From NCBI GenBank assembly GCA_024516155.1, contig JAJJXM010000034.1, positions 310,001 through 374,000 on the forward strand: a DNA stretch of 64,000 nt. Reading direction: 5' to 3'. The notes under the pieces were generated by a model. The model had not been told where the DNA came from. It was given only the letters and a program-made list of their open reading frames with translations, and made no database searches. Each line of letters begins with the position of its first letter. Position 1 is the first letter of the stretch. Positions 23,058 to 41,100 of this stretch are shown piece after piece. This DNA is from Pyronema omphalodes (Eukaryota; Ascomycota; Pezizomycetes; Pezizales; Pyronemataceae). A program made the translations under genes and the position numbers.

Positions 23058-23447
23058 AAGGTTGACCGTTGATTAAACTGTTAAAGTCATGGTCGATGTG
23101 GTAGTGATTATTCGGAAGATTAAGATATTAAAGAGATAAGTTATGGTGAGGATTAAAATTGGATGATGATGTTTTGCAGTTTGGTTGCAAGTTGATGGAT
23201 TGGATTGGGTTGGGTTGGTTGGGTTGGTTGGACTTTGGAGCGGGAGTATGGATTTTTTTTTCCGAATTTTATTTTATTTTTTGTCTTCTTCTTCTTTATT
23301 TCGTTTTTATTTCGTTTTTGAAAAAATTGTTATTTATGGAAAGTAGATGGAAAAGGGAGACCTTTTTTCTTTTCTTTATCTTTTTTTTTTGTATATATTT
23401 ATATATATACATGCAGTTATATATACCATTCGTTAATTGGATATGAT

Positions 23448-23682
23448 ATGTTTTTTGATTATGTTTTTTGATTATGTTTTTTGATTATGTTTTTTGATTA
23501 TGTTTTTTGATTATGTTTTTTGATTATGTTTTTTGATTATGTTTTTTGATTATGTTTTTTGATTATGTTTTTTGATTATGTTTTTTGATTATGTTTTTTT
23601 GATTATGTTTTTTGATTATGTTTTTTTGATTATGTTTTTTTGATTATGTTTTTTTGATTATGTTTTTTTGATTATGTTTTTT
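23448..23682. repeat. Minisatellite, 13-bp unit ATGTTTTTTGATT, about 18 copies
   Basis: Nearly perfect tandem repeat. Later units have one extra T in the T run. It lies in the 3' flank of TPS2. Confidence 0.95.
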
Positions 23683-24828
23683 TTTTATGCTTTGTTGGGA
23701 AGATGCGGCTTTTTTTTTGGTGATGGAGTTGAAGGTTGAGGGTTGTGGATATTGTGGATATTGTTGGTTATGTTGGATATTTTTGGTTATTATGAAACTT
23801 GGGAATGAAATGTGGTTTTTGTTGATGTGTTGTGGGGGGTTTTTTTATGCGGTGATTTTTATGCGGTGATTTTTTTCGGTGATTTTGTTCGGTGATTTTG
23901 TTTGGTGATTTTGTTCTCTCTGTGATTTTGTTCTCTCTGTGATTCCCCTCTCTGTGATTTTGTTCTCTGTGATTCCCCCCTCTCTAACCCATCCCTTTCA
24001 ACCTCAGAAAATGAACCCCAAATCAATCCCCTGTTCTCTCTGTGATTTCCCTCTCGGTGATTTTGTTCTCTAACCCATCCCTTTCAACCTAAATCAATCC
24101 CCCTTTCAGCCCATCCCTCTCTAACCATCCCTTTCAACCCCGAAATCAATCCCCAAATAAACCCAAATAAACCCAAATAAACCCCGGAAGATAAACCCCG
24201 AAAGATAAATACCAGAAATCAACGCCGAAATCAAATCCCAGAAATCAAATCCCAGAAATCAAATCCCAGAAATCAAATCCCAGAAATCAAATCCCAGAAA
24301 TCAAATCCCAGAAATTAAACCCCCGAAATCAAATCCCCAAATAAACCCCAGAAGATAAACCCAAATAAACCCCCAAATCAATCCCCAAATCAATCCCCAA
24401 ATAACCCCCAGAAAACCCAAATCAATCCCCCTTTCAGCCTATCCCTTTCAGCCTATCCCTTTTAACCTATCCCTTTCAACCTAAATCAACCCCGAAATCA
24501 AACATAATATACAACCCCCACCCTGTATTATCACAGTGAAGTGATAATGATAATAATGATAGTAATATTTAGCGAATGTTATGTCTGGTCCCTGAGATGT
24601 CTTGTCTTGTCTGGTCTTGTCTGGTCTTGTCTTGTCTTGTCTTGTCTTGTCTGGTCTTGTCTTGTCTTGTCTTTAATTATTTGGAGATTAGTACCATCAA
24701 GGATACGGGAGATAGGGATAGGGATAGGAGATATGGATTTGGATATGACCACAGATACGAGTGGACATACATAGAGGATAGGAGATATGAGATATGAATG
24801 GGGATAGTAGATATAGACATGACTATAG

Positions 24829-24863
<35 letters not shown>

Positions 24864-25581
24864 ACAATAGATACGGGGGCATAGCGAATAGCGAATAGAT
24901 GATAGATGATAGAGAATAGAGAATATGGGATGGATGGGCATGGAGGGGAGATACGGGGAATAGGGGATACCGCGGAATAGGGAATACGAAATGGGAATAA
25001 GGATAGTAAATGTTTGATTTGGTTTTAATCATCATCCGCGTTGTTTAAGGCTGATGTGGGGTTATTGGTGGTGATGGGTTATTTTGCGGTGAGTGATCGA
25101 TGGTGACTTGTGAGGACTTTGGTGATGGCTTGTGATGGTTGGTGATGGTTGGTGATGGGATGGGATAGGTTTCGATATATATAAAGTAGAGTATATCTTC
25201 ACCTTCATCCTCATCTTCATCTCCCCTCAACGAGCCCAAGCAACACACGAAGATTACATATCAAGTTATCTTTTTAATCCATATTACGGTGGCTTCTTTT
25301 GGATTATATATATGGACTGTTGATTTTAAGGGTGTTGGAATTTGGAATTTGGGGGTGTAGGTTGGACTTGTAGTAAGAATGGTAGATATGTATTTCATTT
25401 TCCCTCTCTCTCTCAAAAAAAAAAAAAAAAAAAAAAAAAGAACTAAGTAAACTACATGTAGGTAACCCAAGTAAACTAAAACACCATCAAGCAAACCAAC
25501 CCAACCCAACCCAACCTAGCACCGTTCCCAAAGCGAAACCCCTACATTGGGGTTTACTTATTCCTATTCCTATTCCTAATC
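23683..25581. repeat. Gene-free stretch of degenerate short tandem repeats
   Basis: In order: GTGATTTTGTTCTCT-like units (23855-24080); AATCAATCCCC/AATAAACCC variants and a 14-bp GAAATCAAATCCCA array (about 24228-24320); TCTTG/TCTGG units (24597-24672); TATATG units (24833-24862); a run of about 24 A near 25417-25440. No coding sequence is supported. Confidence 0.8.
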
Positions 25582-28113
25582 CTAATCCTCATCTGAGAAA
25601 TCGTATCTGATATCTTTTTGTTGCTGTTGCTGTTGTTGTTGTTCTTTCTCTTTCTCTTTCCCCTTCATCACCATCTTCCCCTTCGTCATCGCCTTCGCCC
25701 CCACCTTCACCTTCACCTTCCCAACCCCATCCCTCCTCCTCCCTCCCTGTTCCTTCTTCCCCCCTGTAATCCCCTCTCCCCCAGTACTCACCCCCCTCTC
25801 CCTCGCCTCCTCACCCACCAACCGCAAAGCCTCCAAAACCTCAGTACCCGCAGTATACCGTCTACCACTAACCCTTCTCCCCCTATTATCCGTAACAGAC
25901 CCAGTAACTGCCAGGATCTGTGGCGGGATTTTGTATAATCTGTCTGCGCCGCCTGTGGTGGAGAATTTTAATGATTCTTTTGATGGGGATAGTGGTAGTG
26001 GTAGGATGCTGAGAGGGTTGGGGGGCTTGGGGGTAATGGGGGGGTTAGGATTTTCTACGGGGGTTGAGGCTGAGGCTGAGGTTGGGGCTTTGATAGGGAC
26101 TTTAGAGTTAGAAGGTTTCTTATCCGAAGATGGCAAAACTATCTTCACAGTAGATTTCCGGGAAGTCGACGTTCTCTTCGTTTTCATCTCCATCTTCATC
26201 TTCATCTTCGGTGTTACTACTTTTTCCGCCACCCCAGCAGTTTTAGAAGCTGAAGATAAAGAGTTCCTTGTTTTCTTTATAACCGGAACTTCCGGGATAT
26301 CGACTGCTGCGATTGGCGGTTCAGTTGCTGTGATTTCTGAGGTTGGTAAAGAGGTTCTGGTTCTGGTTCGTGGTTTCTTGGGTATTACTACAAGGGGCTC
26401 GGTTTGAGGAGTTTCGGGAACCTCTTTGCGACGGAGGGGTTGGTTTTGTTTGCTACTACTATTCCTACTACTGCTGTTGCGGCCGGTACCGGTGGGGGTA
26501 GATGCTACAGCAGGCGTTTCTGGTACCTCGATGAGGTTTCTGGTGGATCTTGTACTCCTGGATGAAGCCGGTGCAGAGACGGGAGTCTCGGGGTGTGATT
26601 TCCTGGGTTTTTTGGAGGGTGCGGTGGCAGGGGTTGTTGAGGGTAGCGGGGGGTTTTTGGTACCTGGGATTGAGTTTGAGAGAAGGGGATTTTCTGCAGC
26701 ATTGGTTTTTTCTTTGGTTGATGTTATTGGTTTGGCTGGGGTTTTTGTGGTGGTTTTGGATGATTTGGAAGATGACGTCGCTGCTGGTTTACTGGTAGAG
26801 ACTTGGTCGTTAAGCCGGCTTGCTCTTCTTCGCCCAGAATCTGGTCCCGTTGGGAGTACTTCGGAGGGTCGTTTCTGGGGTAGGCTTTGGTTGACTTCCG
26901 ATGCTGCCTTAGGGGTAGCTGTAGCTTTACCACTGGCTTTCATGGATGTATTCTTCTCGGCCGGTGTAATAGCTTTCATAGGCGGAACGGCTTCTATACC
27001 ACCAGCCGGACCAGGCACCTCTGGCTGCTTCAACGGCGTATGATTAATAGCCGGATTTCTTGTTCTTTTTGGCCGGGCTGGGATTATATCACAATCCGAA
27101 TCGTCTTCCTCATGGTCGTAGATGGCGGCGGGGAATTTGAGTTCATATTCTTGGATATTCTGCATGTTACTTGCAGACGGCTTCTCCGTTGGCTTCTCTG
27201 TTGACTGCGCTAGTGACTTTATTGGTTTCACTGGCTTTGCTGCTGAATTGTTTTTAAGCTTTGGAGGTTCTGTCCGAGGTGTACGGGTTGACTGTCTCCT
27301 CGTCTCCAACCTCTTATCCTCAGCCTCAATTACTAACCCTGCCTGGATAGCTTTCTCACTCGGTATAGACGTCCTAGCTGATTTCCTGCGTGTTGTAGGA
27401 GTATTATCATCTTGTTGACCTTGTGTTGTATTTCTTGGTGTCACAGTTTCAATTTCCCTCGACTCCGTGATATCTGCGAGCTTCCGTTTCGTTATAGGAG
27501 CTGGCTTCTGGCTAATTAGAGTATTTGTAGTAGCTGGTGGAGGTTTGGGGGAGGCATCTTTCGGGGTACGATTTTCGAGGCCTTCGGCTGGTTTGGGAGC
27601 AACATGTGGGGTGCGCTGTAAGGTGGGGGGAGGCGGGTTGTGGAACGTTGCTGGAACAGCGTTTCCCAAGTGCGAAGCTGGGGTGTAGACATTAACCCCT
27701 CCGGAGAGGTGTGCTAGTGCTTGAAAATACGGTGGCTGCAGTTTAGCTGTATTTGGAGGGCTTGAGACCGATTCTCGCGCAAAAGAGGAAGAGACTGGAG
27801 TTGGTAGTGTGGTGGTGGTTACTGGTGCTGCTGGTCGTGGGAATGACTTGAAAGTCGCGGTTGGTGAGGATGATGTGCCGTCAAAACTATGTTTTAGAGA
27901 TGGACCTTCCCCAATCTTCCGGCGCTTTGCATCTGACTGCTCTTCTTGTGGTTTATTTGCGGTCCTATCTTTAGCACGCAGCGCTTCCATAGCTGCTTGG
28001 ATTGCGACCGAAGCGGGAGACATCGCGAGAATCTGATCGAATGTCAAAGATGGCTTCATACGCGAACCCAAACGAGGGACTGGGGCCTGTGAGGTGAAAT
28101 CCGAAGGCCCCAT
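25582..28113 (-). CDS. Large disordered basic protein, 843 aa, no assigned function
   Basis: One uninterrupted exon. I do not recognise it. Composition is Pro, Thr, Ser, Lys and Ala with almost no Trp or Cys and few predicted helices, apart from the N-terminus (FDQILAMSPASVAIQAAMEALRAKD). It contains basic clusters (DAKRRKIG, PKRTRNP, KKPRKSH, RTRTRTS), a repeated V-P-E-T-P motif (about residues 525-575) and SRRAS-like phosphorylation motifs. Near the end are a Lys/Glu stretch, a run of eight Gln, and the acidic terminus DIRYDFSDED. A short ordered patch RLYKIPPQILAVTGSV...RRVSGRRYTAGTEVLEALRL lies at about 735-785. This points to a nuclear, chromatin- or spindle-linked scaffold by composition only. 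A run of 843 open codons in AT/GC-balanced sequence makes it real. Confidence 0.75.
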   Translation of the reverse strand: MGPSDFTSQAPVPRLGSRMKPSLTFDQILAMSPASVAIQAAMEALRAKDRTANKPQEEQSDAKRRKIGEGPSLKHSFDGTSSSPTATFKSFPRPAAPVTTTTLPTPVSSSFARESVSSPPNTAKLQPPYFQALAHLSGGVNVYTPASHLGNAVPATFHNPPPPTLQRTPHVAPKPAEGLENRTPKDASPKPPPATTNTLISQKPAPITKRKLADITESREIETVTPRNTTQGQQDDNTPTTRRKSARTSIPSEKAIQAGLVIEAEDKRLETRRQSTRTPRTEPPKLKNNSAAKPVKPIKSLAQSTEKPTEKPSASNMQNIQEYELKFPAAIYDHEEDDSDCDIIPARPKRTRNPAINHTPLKQPEVPGPAGGIEAVPPMKAITPAEKNTSMKASGKATATPKAASEVNQSLPQKRPSEVLPTGPDSGRRRASRLNDQVSTSKPAATSSSKSSKTTTKTPAKPITSTKEKTNAAENPLLSNSIPGTKNPPLPSTTPATAPSKKPRKSHPETPVSAPASSRSTRSTRNLIEVPETPAVASTPTGTGRNSSSRNSSSKQNQPLRRKEVPETPQTEPLVVIPKKPRTRTRTSLPTSEITATEPPIAAVDIPEVPVIKKTRNSLSSASKTAGVAEKVVTPKMKMKMEMKTKRTSTSRKSTVKIVLPSSDKKPSNSKVPIKAPTSASASTPVENPNPPITPKPPNPLSILPLPLSPSKESLKFSTTGGADRLYKIPPQILAVTGSVTDNRGRRVSGRRYTAGTEVLEALRLVGEEARERGVSTGGEGITGGKKEQGGRRRDGVGKVKVKVGAKAMTKGKMVMKGKEKEKEQQQQQQQQKDIRYDFSDED

Positions 28114-28346
28114 TTTGGCGGCAGCGAGGTGTTATGGTGTTGGTGGTTGACTGTAGGCTGGTTGTAGTCTTGGAGTTAGAGGTACAGAAACGCGAATCCG
28201 TAGCGACGGATGAGCCGCACTTGACGCGGAGAGATGCGCAATGGTCATATTTTAAGTTACAACAAAAATGTTTGGAAATGGAAATAATGTCTTTTTGACA
28301 AGTTTATTGTATGTACACTCCCCAATTCTAGCTTTAATTCCAACGC

Positions 28347-28825
28347 TTAAATATTGTCGAAGTGAGGGGGAGGAGCGGTGTAGGGAACGGGCATGTTGCG
28401 CTCGTACTTGGATCCTAAAAGCTTGGGTTTTAGAATTCGGGAAAATGGAGGTTTCTGAGGGATTGCGCTCACCTCCGGGGGCGGTAGGAGGAACGTAGGC
28501 GTCGGGGTGTCTCCACTTGTGAAGAGTGTCCTCGGTCTCCTTGAGGAGTTTCTGTACTCGGTCAACCTCCAATACGTTGTCGTCTGAGAGTCGGGATTCG
28601 TACGCTGAGCTGACGGGGCTCGGTGACATCTTTGTTGGCCTCGAAAAGCTCGCGGATGTTCATGGCCTGGACTCTCCAAGCATCACGGCGAACAGTCCAT
28701 GAGAGGGAGGTCTGAAGCGCACGTCTGTAGAGGGAACTGTGCACTGCAGGTCAGCGACATGTCGGGTAATCGGGTGGACGTTTGTCGACTGACCGAACTG
28801 CGGATCTGGAGGCGGTGGTAACCAT
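28347..28825 (-). CDS. Mitochondrial complex I LYR subunit, NDUFB9/B22 type, 103 aa, four exons
   Basis: This accessory subunit sits in the membrane arm of NADH:ubiquinone oxidoreductase and binds acyl-carrier protein through its LYR motif. Exons are 28825-28794, 28736-28604, 28551-28473 and 28414-28347. The joins give MVTTASRSAVR, then SLYRRALQTSLSWTVRRDAW, then the family pattern VTEPRQLSKLLKETEDTL, HKWRHPDAYVPPTAPGG and SKYERNMPVPY. Leu13-Tyr14-Arg15 is the LYR tripeptide. The 52-nt second intron (GTACGA...GTACAG) was chosen because it alone restores the family alignment; a 31-nt alternative within it also keeps frame but inserts foreign residues. Length matches fungal B22 (about 100-110 aa). 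It is divergent from KGD2, sharing 415 bp. Confidence 0.9.
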
Positions 28826-29240
28826 GGTGAGCGATGTCGTCAATAGCAACTTGCTGCTTGCTAGCACTATATTCAGAGCGGGCGTCCTGCTGGGCGATGC
28901 GGCTCTGTGGCTGTGGCTGTGCTGAGGGCAACTGTGGCGTTGAGCGAGTGATCTGCCGTGCTTCCTTCGTCGGGCCCCCGATTGGGTGGAATTGTCGATA
29001 TCGGCTGCGCTCGGCTTCGTCGGAAATGCCTGTCCGTTATTTTTCCGGAGCTCCTTGTTTCCTGTTTCGCCTCACCACAACAAATACACACCGGAGTCAA
29101 GCCTCAGACGAGTGTCACACATAAAACCCAACCAACACTCATCTGCAGCCAGGTGTTAGGAACCCCGCTACCCAACACCACATAACCTCCCCCCCCAACG
29201 CCCCTCAAGGCCTTAATACAACAACCTCACATTCAACATC
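28826..29240. promoter_or_regulatory. Bidirectional promoter between two mitochondrial genes
   Basis: 415 bp separate the start codons of the complex I LYR subunit (minus) and KGD2 (plus). ATTGG at 28981-28985 is a CCAAT box on the minus strand, the site type used by the HAP complex for respiratory genes. The right third is a C/A-rich leader for KGD2. Confidence 0.55.
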
Positions 29241-30900
29241 ATGGCCTCCAGACTCGCCGTTCGGCGCCTACCCACCACCCGGTGCCTCTGCTCTTCCGCT
29301 CCCACCGTCGCTCGCACTTCCACCAGGGCTTTCAGCAATGTTTCTCGCGCTCCTTCCAACACCCTTCTGTCCGCCGTTGCACGGTGTGTTTTGCTCTCAA
29401 GCGCTGAAGGAATCTCCGCTGATCCGGACTCAGGAAACCCACCTCCCGCTTCGTCAAGGCCGCCTCTATCTTGAACGTCCAGACCCGCTCCTATGGTACA
29501 GCAGAAAACTACAATCGTGGAAATGGGTTCAGTAGCTAACCGGGAGTCTGTGAAACAGCCGACACCGTTGTCAAGGTCCCCTCCATGGCCGAGTCCATCT
29601 CTGAGGGAACCTTGAAGCAGTTCTCCAAGCGTACGTAAAACCGCTGCTGGTGTTTCTATTGGAATTTCAGAATATATACTAATTAACCTATAGAGGTTGG
29701 AGACTTTGTTGAGCAGGATGAGGAGATTGCTACCATTGAGACTGACAAGGTGTGACGAATTACATCAGTGGCGCCCCCGGATACCCGCATACTTACACTT
29801 TCTAGATTGACGTTGCTGTCAACGCGCCCGTTGCCGGAACCATCACCGAGCTTCTCGTCTCTGAGGAGGACACCGTCGTTGTTGGACAGGACCTCTTGAA
29901 GATTGCCCCCGGATCTGCCCCCGAGGGAGGAGCTGCCCCCAAGGCTGAGGCCGCAAAGGAGGAGCCCAAGGCCGCTGAGGTCAAGACTGAGGCTCCTAAG
30001 CAGGAGGCCCCCGCTCCCAAGAAGGAGGAGGCTAAGGCTCCCGCCCCCGCCCCCAAGGCCGCCGAGAAGAAGCCCGCCGCTGCTTCTCCCGCTCCCGCTG
30101 CTGCTCCCTCCGCTTTCGGAAACCGTGAGGAGCGCCGCGTCAAGATGAACCGCATGCGTCTCCGTATTGCTGAGCGTCTCAAGGAGTCCCAGAACACCGC
30201 TGCTTCCTTGACCACCTTCAACGAGATTGACATGTCCGCTCTTATGGAGATGCGCAAGCTCTACAAGGATGCCGTCCTCGAGAAGACTGGTGTTAAGCTC
30301 GGATTCATGTCCGCTTTCTCCAGAGCCGCTATTGAGGCTATGAAGGATGTCCCCGCTGTCAACGCCTCTATTGAGGGACCTAACGGTGGTGACACCATCG
30401 TCTACCGTGACTACGTCGACATCTCCGTCGCTGTTGCCACCGAGAAGGGACTTGTTACCCCCATCGTTCGCAACGCCGAGTCCCTCGACATGATCGGAAT
30501 TGAGGCTGCCATTGCTGGTCTTGGAAAGAAGGCCCGTGACGGAAAGCTCACCATTGAGGACATGGCTGGAGGAACCTTCACCATTTCCAACGGAGGTGTT
30601 TTCGGGTAAGTTACAAAGCAAGCTGGAGCTTGAAAAGACTCTTCGTAGTGAATATAGCTGACATATTCTAGATCCCTCTTCGGAACCCCCATCATCAACC
30701 TTCCCCAGACTGCCGTCTTGGGTCTCCACAGCATCAAGGAGAAGCCCGTCGCCATCAACGGAAAGGTCGAGATCCGCCCCATCATGGTTGTCGCCCTTAC
30801 CTACGACCACAGACTTTTGGACGGAAAGGAGGCTGTTACCTTCCTGGTCAAGATCAAGAACTACATTGAGGACCCCAGACGTTTGTTGTTGGGTGTTTAA
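29241..30900 (+). CDS. KGD2: 2-oxoglutarate dehydrogenase E2 (dihydrolipoamide succinyltransferase), 453 aa, six exons
   Basis: This TCA-cycle enzyme transfers the succinyl group from E1 to CoA and forms the 24-mer core in the mitochondrial matrix. Exons: 29241-29383, 29434-29495, 29559-29630, 29694-29749, 29806-30605, 30672-30900. The presequence is basic and ends near QTRSYADTVV. The lipoyl domain covers about 69-145, with lipoylated Lys111 in TIETDK, whose AAG is the last codon of exon 4. The linker (about 145-215) is rich in Ala, Pro, Lys and Glu. There is no clear E1/E3-binding domain, as in fungal and animal E2o. The catalytic domain follows, with His424 and Asp428 in YDHRLLDG. All six exons keep phase, and length matches yeast Kgd2 (463 aa). 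Confidence 0.97.
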
Positions 30901-36392
<5,492 letters not shown>

Positions 36393-37451
36393 TTTGACTG
36401 GTTTTAAAAGATTGGAGTTATTGAAGTGGGGTGTTGAGTTTGGGGAGCTCGAGGGCGTCGGGCGTGGCAGAAATTTGTGTCGGGTGAAGGTTGGGTGGGT
36501 GGAGGTGATGGCGACGTGGGAGACGGGCTTCTTATAGTTGAACGGTTGCGTCTCGCATCAGCGTGCTGGAGTCTACGCTTAGCGTGGGTATGACAGGGGT
36601 CGACGCGGTTCTTTTCGCGTTGTTGTTACTTCCAACCACCGTTGACCCTTGCTGATTTCTGCCCAGGACCACTGATTTCTTTCCAGGACCAACGCCAGCC
36701 AGGCCGTGAAAGAGCAGCAAATGGGAACAGACCGGACAAGATGGGCGTTAGAGGGGTTTTCTGGACCCGTTTTGGTGTTGTTCTGGTGTCGTATTTGAAT
36801 TTTTTTTTTATTTTTTTTTATTTTTTTATTTTATTTCTGCAACTCTGTCTATTCGTACTATGCAAATTCTCGGTTTTTTTCTTCGACAGAATCCAAACAG
36901 AGGAATTCCGTACCATCAAATACTCAATCTCTATTCTCTCTCTCTCTCTTCACAATCAAATCTCAAAATTACAACCACCTGTCCCTCCAGCCACTGCTTT
37001 TCCCTTTTTCCTGTGCTCCCAACGCGCCTTTTGCTGCTCTCGTTTCTAGTTTTGGCGACTAGAATGCGCTACCGTGAGAAGCTACGCAGGATGCCCATCC
37101 CTGGACACCCCGCTAGCTTCTCTTTCGGCCTAGCTCGCGTGCGGATAGTTGCAAAGTCGAACCCCAGCCAAACACAACGCTGCCAGACACGCGCCGCATG
37201 CTGGGGGTAACCACTACCCCTAACCCCATCCCACAAGCTTGGCGCCCAACGCCAATTGATGCGTCGACCATCAGTGCAGACTATAAAGCCCGACGTCGCC
37301 CACCCCACTGCTTCGCGTCCCTTCTTACTTTTCCATCCAACGTCAACGCACTCCCACCACCAACCCAACCTCACCACTCGCTCTCGTCGCTTTTCGCGCA
37401 CCTAACGCAAACCAACTCCCACTTTTTTCAAAAACCAAATCCACATCAAAA
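36393..37451. promoter_or_regulatory. Divergent H2B-H2A promoter region
   Basis: It holds a TATA-like TATAAG for H2B on the minus strand (36531-36536, about 140 bases from the ATG) and TATAAA for H2A (37282-37287, 165 bases from the ATG). Between them is a T-rich tract (about 36795-36840). The last 200 bases before H2A are C/A-rich leader. Open frames inside this region do not resemble proteins. Confidence 0.6.
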
Positions 37452-38133
<682 letters not shown>

Positions 38134-41100
38134 AGACTTCCTTAGAAGTAACGTTGTTGGGAGTTTTTCTTATTTTTGTTTCGTCACGGTTTCTTCGGGT
38201 TTCATTTTAACGCAACAAACTGGTTGGTGAATCGCGGCTCTGCTTTTTCGGTAATCTTTTTGTTTTCCGGATGATGAATTAAATGCGGTTTTCTTCTCTG
38301 GTTGGGGTTTCGGTTCATTTTCACATTACTGTTTTGTTTTGGCTACATCTCTGTATTATAACTCCTTGGGAAATATCCTCCGAAAAAAATCGGGATTTCT
38401 CATCATGCATCTACTTTTTTCATGCACTCGGAAAAGCAATGCCTACTTACTTGCAATATGAGATTCGAAAGCCATTCAAAGTTTTATTTTTTGTTTTGGA
38501 TTGAAGATGCATTATTAGATACCTGATTGGAGGAAGTAAAAGTTTTATTTTGTTAACTAAGGAACTGTCTTATAATTAACGAATTCATGCAGTCATCGGA
38601 TCGATCTTGCCTGGGTCTCGCGTATGTGACGCGTAGATCGCGTTAACTATAATTGTGAAGTCTTGTCTTGATTTCTCAGCCCTGTCGCATCTGGCAACCT
38701 TGGCGAATTTCTGGAACTTTGACATGCTTCAAATTTATGAATTTTTGAAAATTGCGACTGCACAATTTCGGGTGGTTACATTACATCCATCTCGAAACTC
38801 AATCTCAATCAACCAATCAGTGATCACGCGAATCGTCCTCTGCAGATGAGATCCCTCATCTCTCGTTTACGTACGTATGGATAACGATGCACCATACATA
38901 GCGCATAAGATAAATTGATAATCATCATCCAACCTATCCAGCCCACCACTCCATCTTATCCCATCTCATCACTTTATCGCACAAAAATATACCTACTAAT
39001 TTATTCCTCATTCCTTACTAACTCTATATATGTGCACTTTTAACCTTTCTACCCATTGCATATCGTAACCTCTTTGTGTTCGTGGTACATACATGTACGT
39101 GAGACGCAGTGCAATTTGCTTGAAACCTTGAAAGAACCTTTCTTTGTATATAGATAACTTGAACGTGGGATTTCTAAGTCCGGGGCCCGGGGCAAAGTTT
39201 TTTTTTTATATTGCTCTTTCTTTGTTGCTTTGCTTCTTTGTTGCTTTCGTTCCTTCTTTCGTTCCTTCTTCGTCTTTTCTTTTTTCTTTATTTCTCCCCC
39301 GATGTCCGGGATGTTACGCTGGTCTTGGTCTTGGTCGTGCTCATACCTCTTCGTTCCTGTAAGGAGAGCCGAAGGAAAGGTGTTGTTCTTAACCCTTGCT
39401 GGAGTTTCGTTTATTTTATTGTTTATTGGTTTTTTTATCTATACATTGCAATACGGCATACCATCACGGCGGAACATAGCATAAGATAACATAACATTAC
39501 AGCATAACATATGGTATACGTATCATGTATATTAAAACTATAAGTCGATACTTCTTTATCCACCCAGCTACCCGGGAATCAGTTCGCTGCAATGTAGGTA
39601 TCAAGACTCCTAAACCCAACCACGGGTCGTGGATTAGTTTGGGTACCTGGGTATTCTGGATATTCCGGTTGCTCCGGTTGCTCTGGATATCCTAGATATT
39701 CCGGACGCCTGGATTCCTGGGTAGGCCTAGGTATTGAACTTAACCCCAGTTTAAGCTGAGCCGATCCGAGCTGGGCTGAGCTGAGCCGAGCTATGTAGAG
39801 ATCAATGGGTCAGTGGGTCGGTGGGTAGATGGGTAAGTCGATGGACGAAATCAACACTAGCTACATAGGCTATATGCTCAGTGCTGAACTTGGCCCCACT
39901 CTGGTATCTTGGTTGGTAGATTTATGGGTGAAGTTTACCCTAGATATTCAGCAGTGGGGGATGGGAGTTGTTTTGGAATTTAAACTGTGGGTGGTTTTGT
40001 ATAGGTATATGGAGGTATGTTTCTGTTATGGATGGTGTTTAGAGGGCGAATAATGGATAGTTGATGGTGGATGGTGGATAGGGAATAGTGGATAGGGAAT
40101 AGTGGATAGGGAATAGTGGATAGGGAATAGTGGATAGGGAATAGTGGATAGGGAATAGTGGCGACTGAAAGTTTCGATTGTAATGAGATGGAGATATGTT
40201 ACTTCTCCGTGTATCCTATGACTCCTGCAACATCGTGGGGAAGAAGGTCCTAGGAGGGGAGTTGTGGTGTGGTATGGCGTGTAGCTAAAGTGGTTTGGAG
40301 TCCGTAGATAGTGATTTATGATGAAGGGTGTTGGTATGTGGTATCAACGTAGAGATTGAGGGTGTGGGTATAGTAATGATGGGTTGGGTAAGAACATGTA
40401 CATGTATCTGCTTTTTTTTAATTTTTTATACGATGAGTATGATAAATTGTAAGTGTGAAATATATGATACATTATATTGGGGTATAGTTCATTGAAATGG
40501 ATATACGAAATACGGAAGTTTAGGTTCTCTTAATGGTGGTTGATAGTTTTGTGTTGTGCATACATAGAAGGAAGAAGGCTAGTGATATATCATGACTAGT
40601 GACCTCGCCAAAGTTTACCCCCCCCCCCCCCCTCCCCAAAGGTTTATATAATCATCACGGACTCACGGTATGGATCCGCTGGACCCTCCATGAACCCCTA
40701 AAGCGTCTTTGTTGTTTCAGCATATAAACATTTGATCAAAAATATTAATCACAACCTCCGTGCCATACTTAAAGAAGAAGTATGCATATGAGTCATTAAA
40801 ATCTCACTCGTCCCACCACCCTCCCTGGTCGCGTAGATCTTCCCGGCTTTAACGTCGCTGGAATATTATTGATGGATATATCTTGCCCGGAAATACAACA
40901 CAGCATACCGGAGTTAACGTTATAGTTCTGGAGTTTAGTTGCGGGAAATAAACTTTGAGGATCGATTTTACTAGGCTGCAGGGGATTAGTCAATGGTGAT
41001 GACTGTTAGCTTGTGGATGGAGGTGTTCTTGAGATCTTGTGCTTCTAGACAGTTTTAGCCGGTGATGGTGATAGTATATGTTCCAGGATGAGATATGTGC

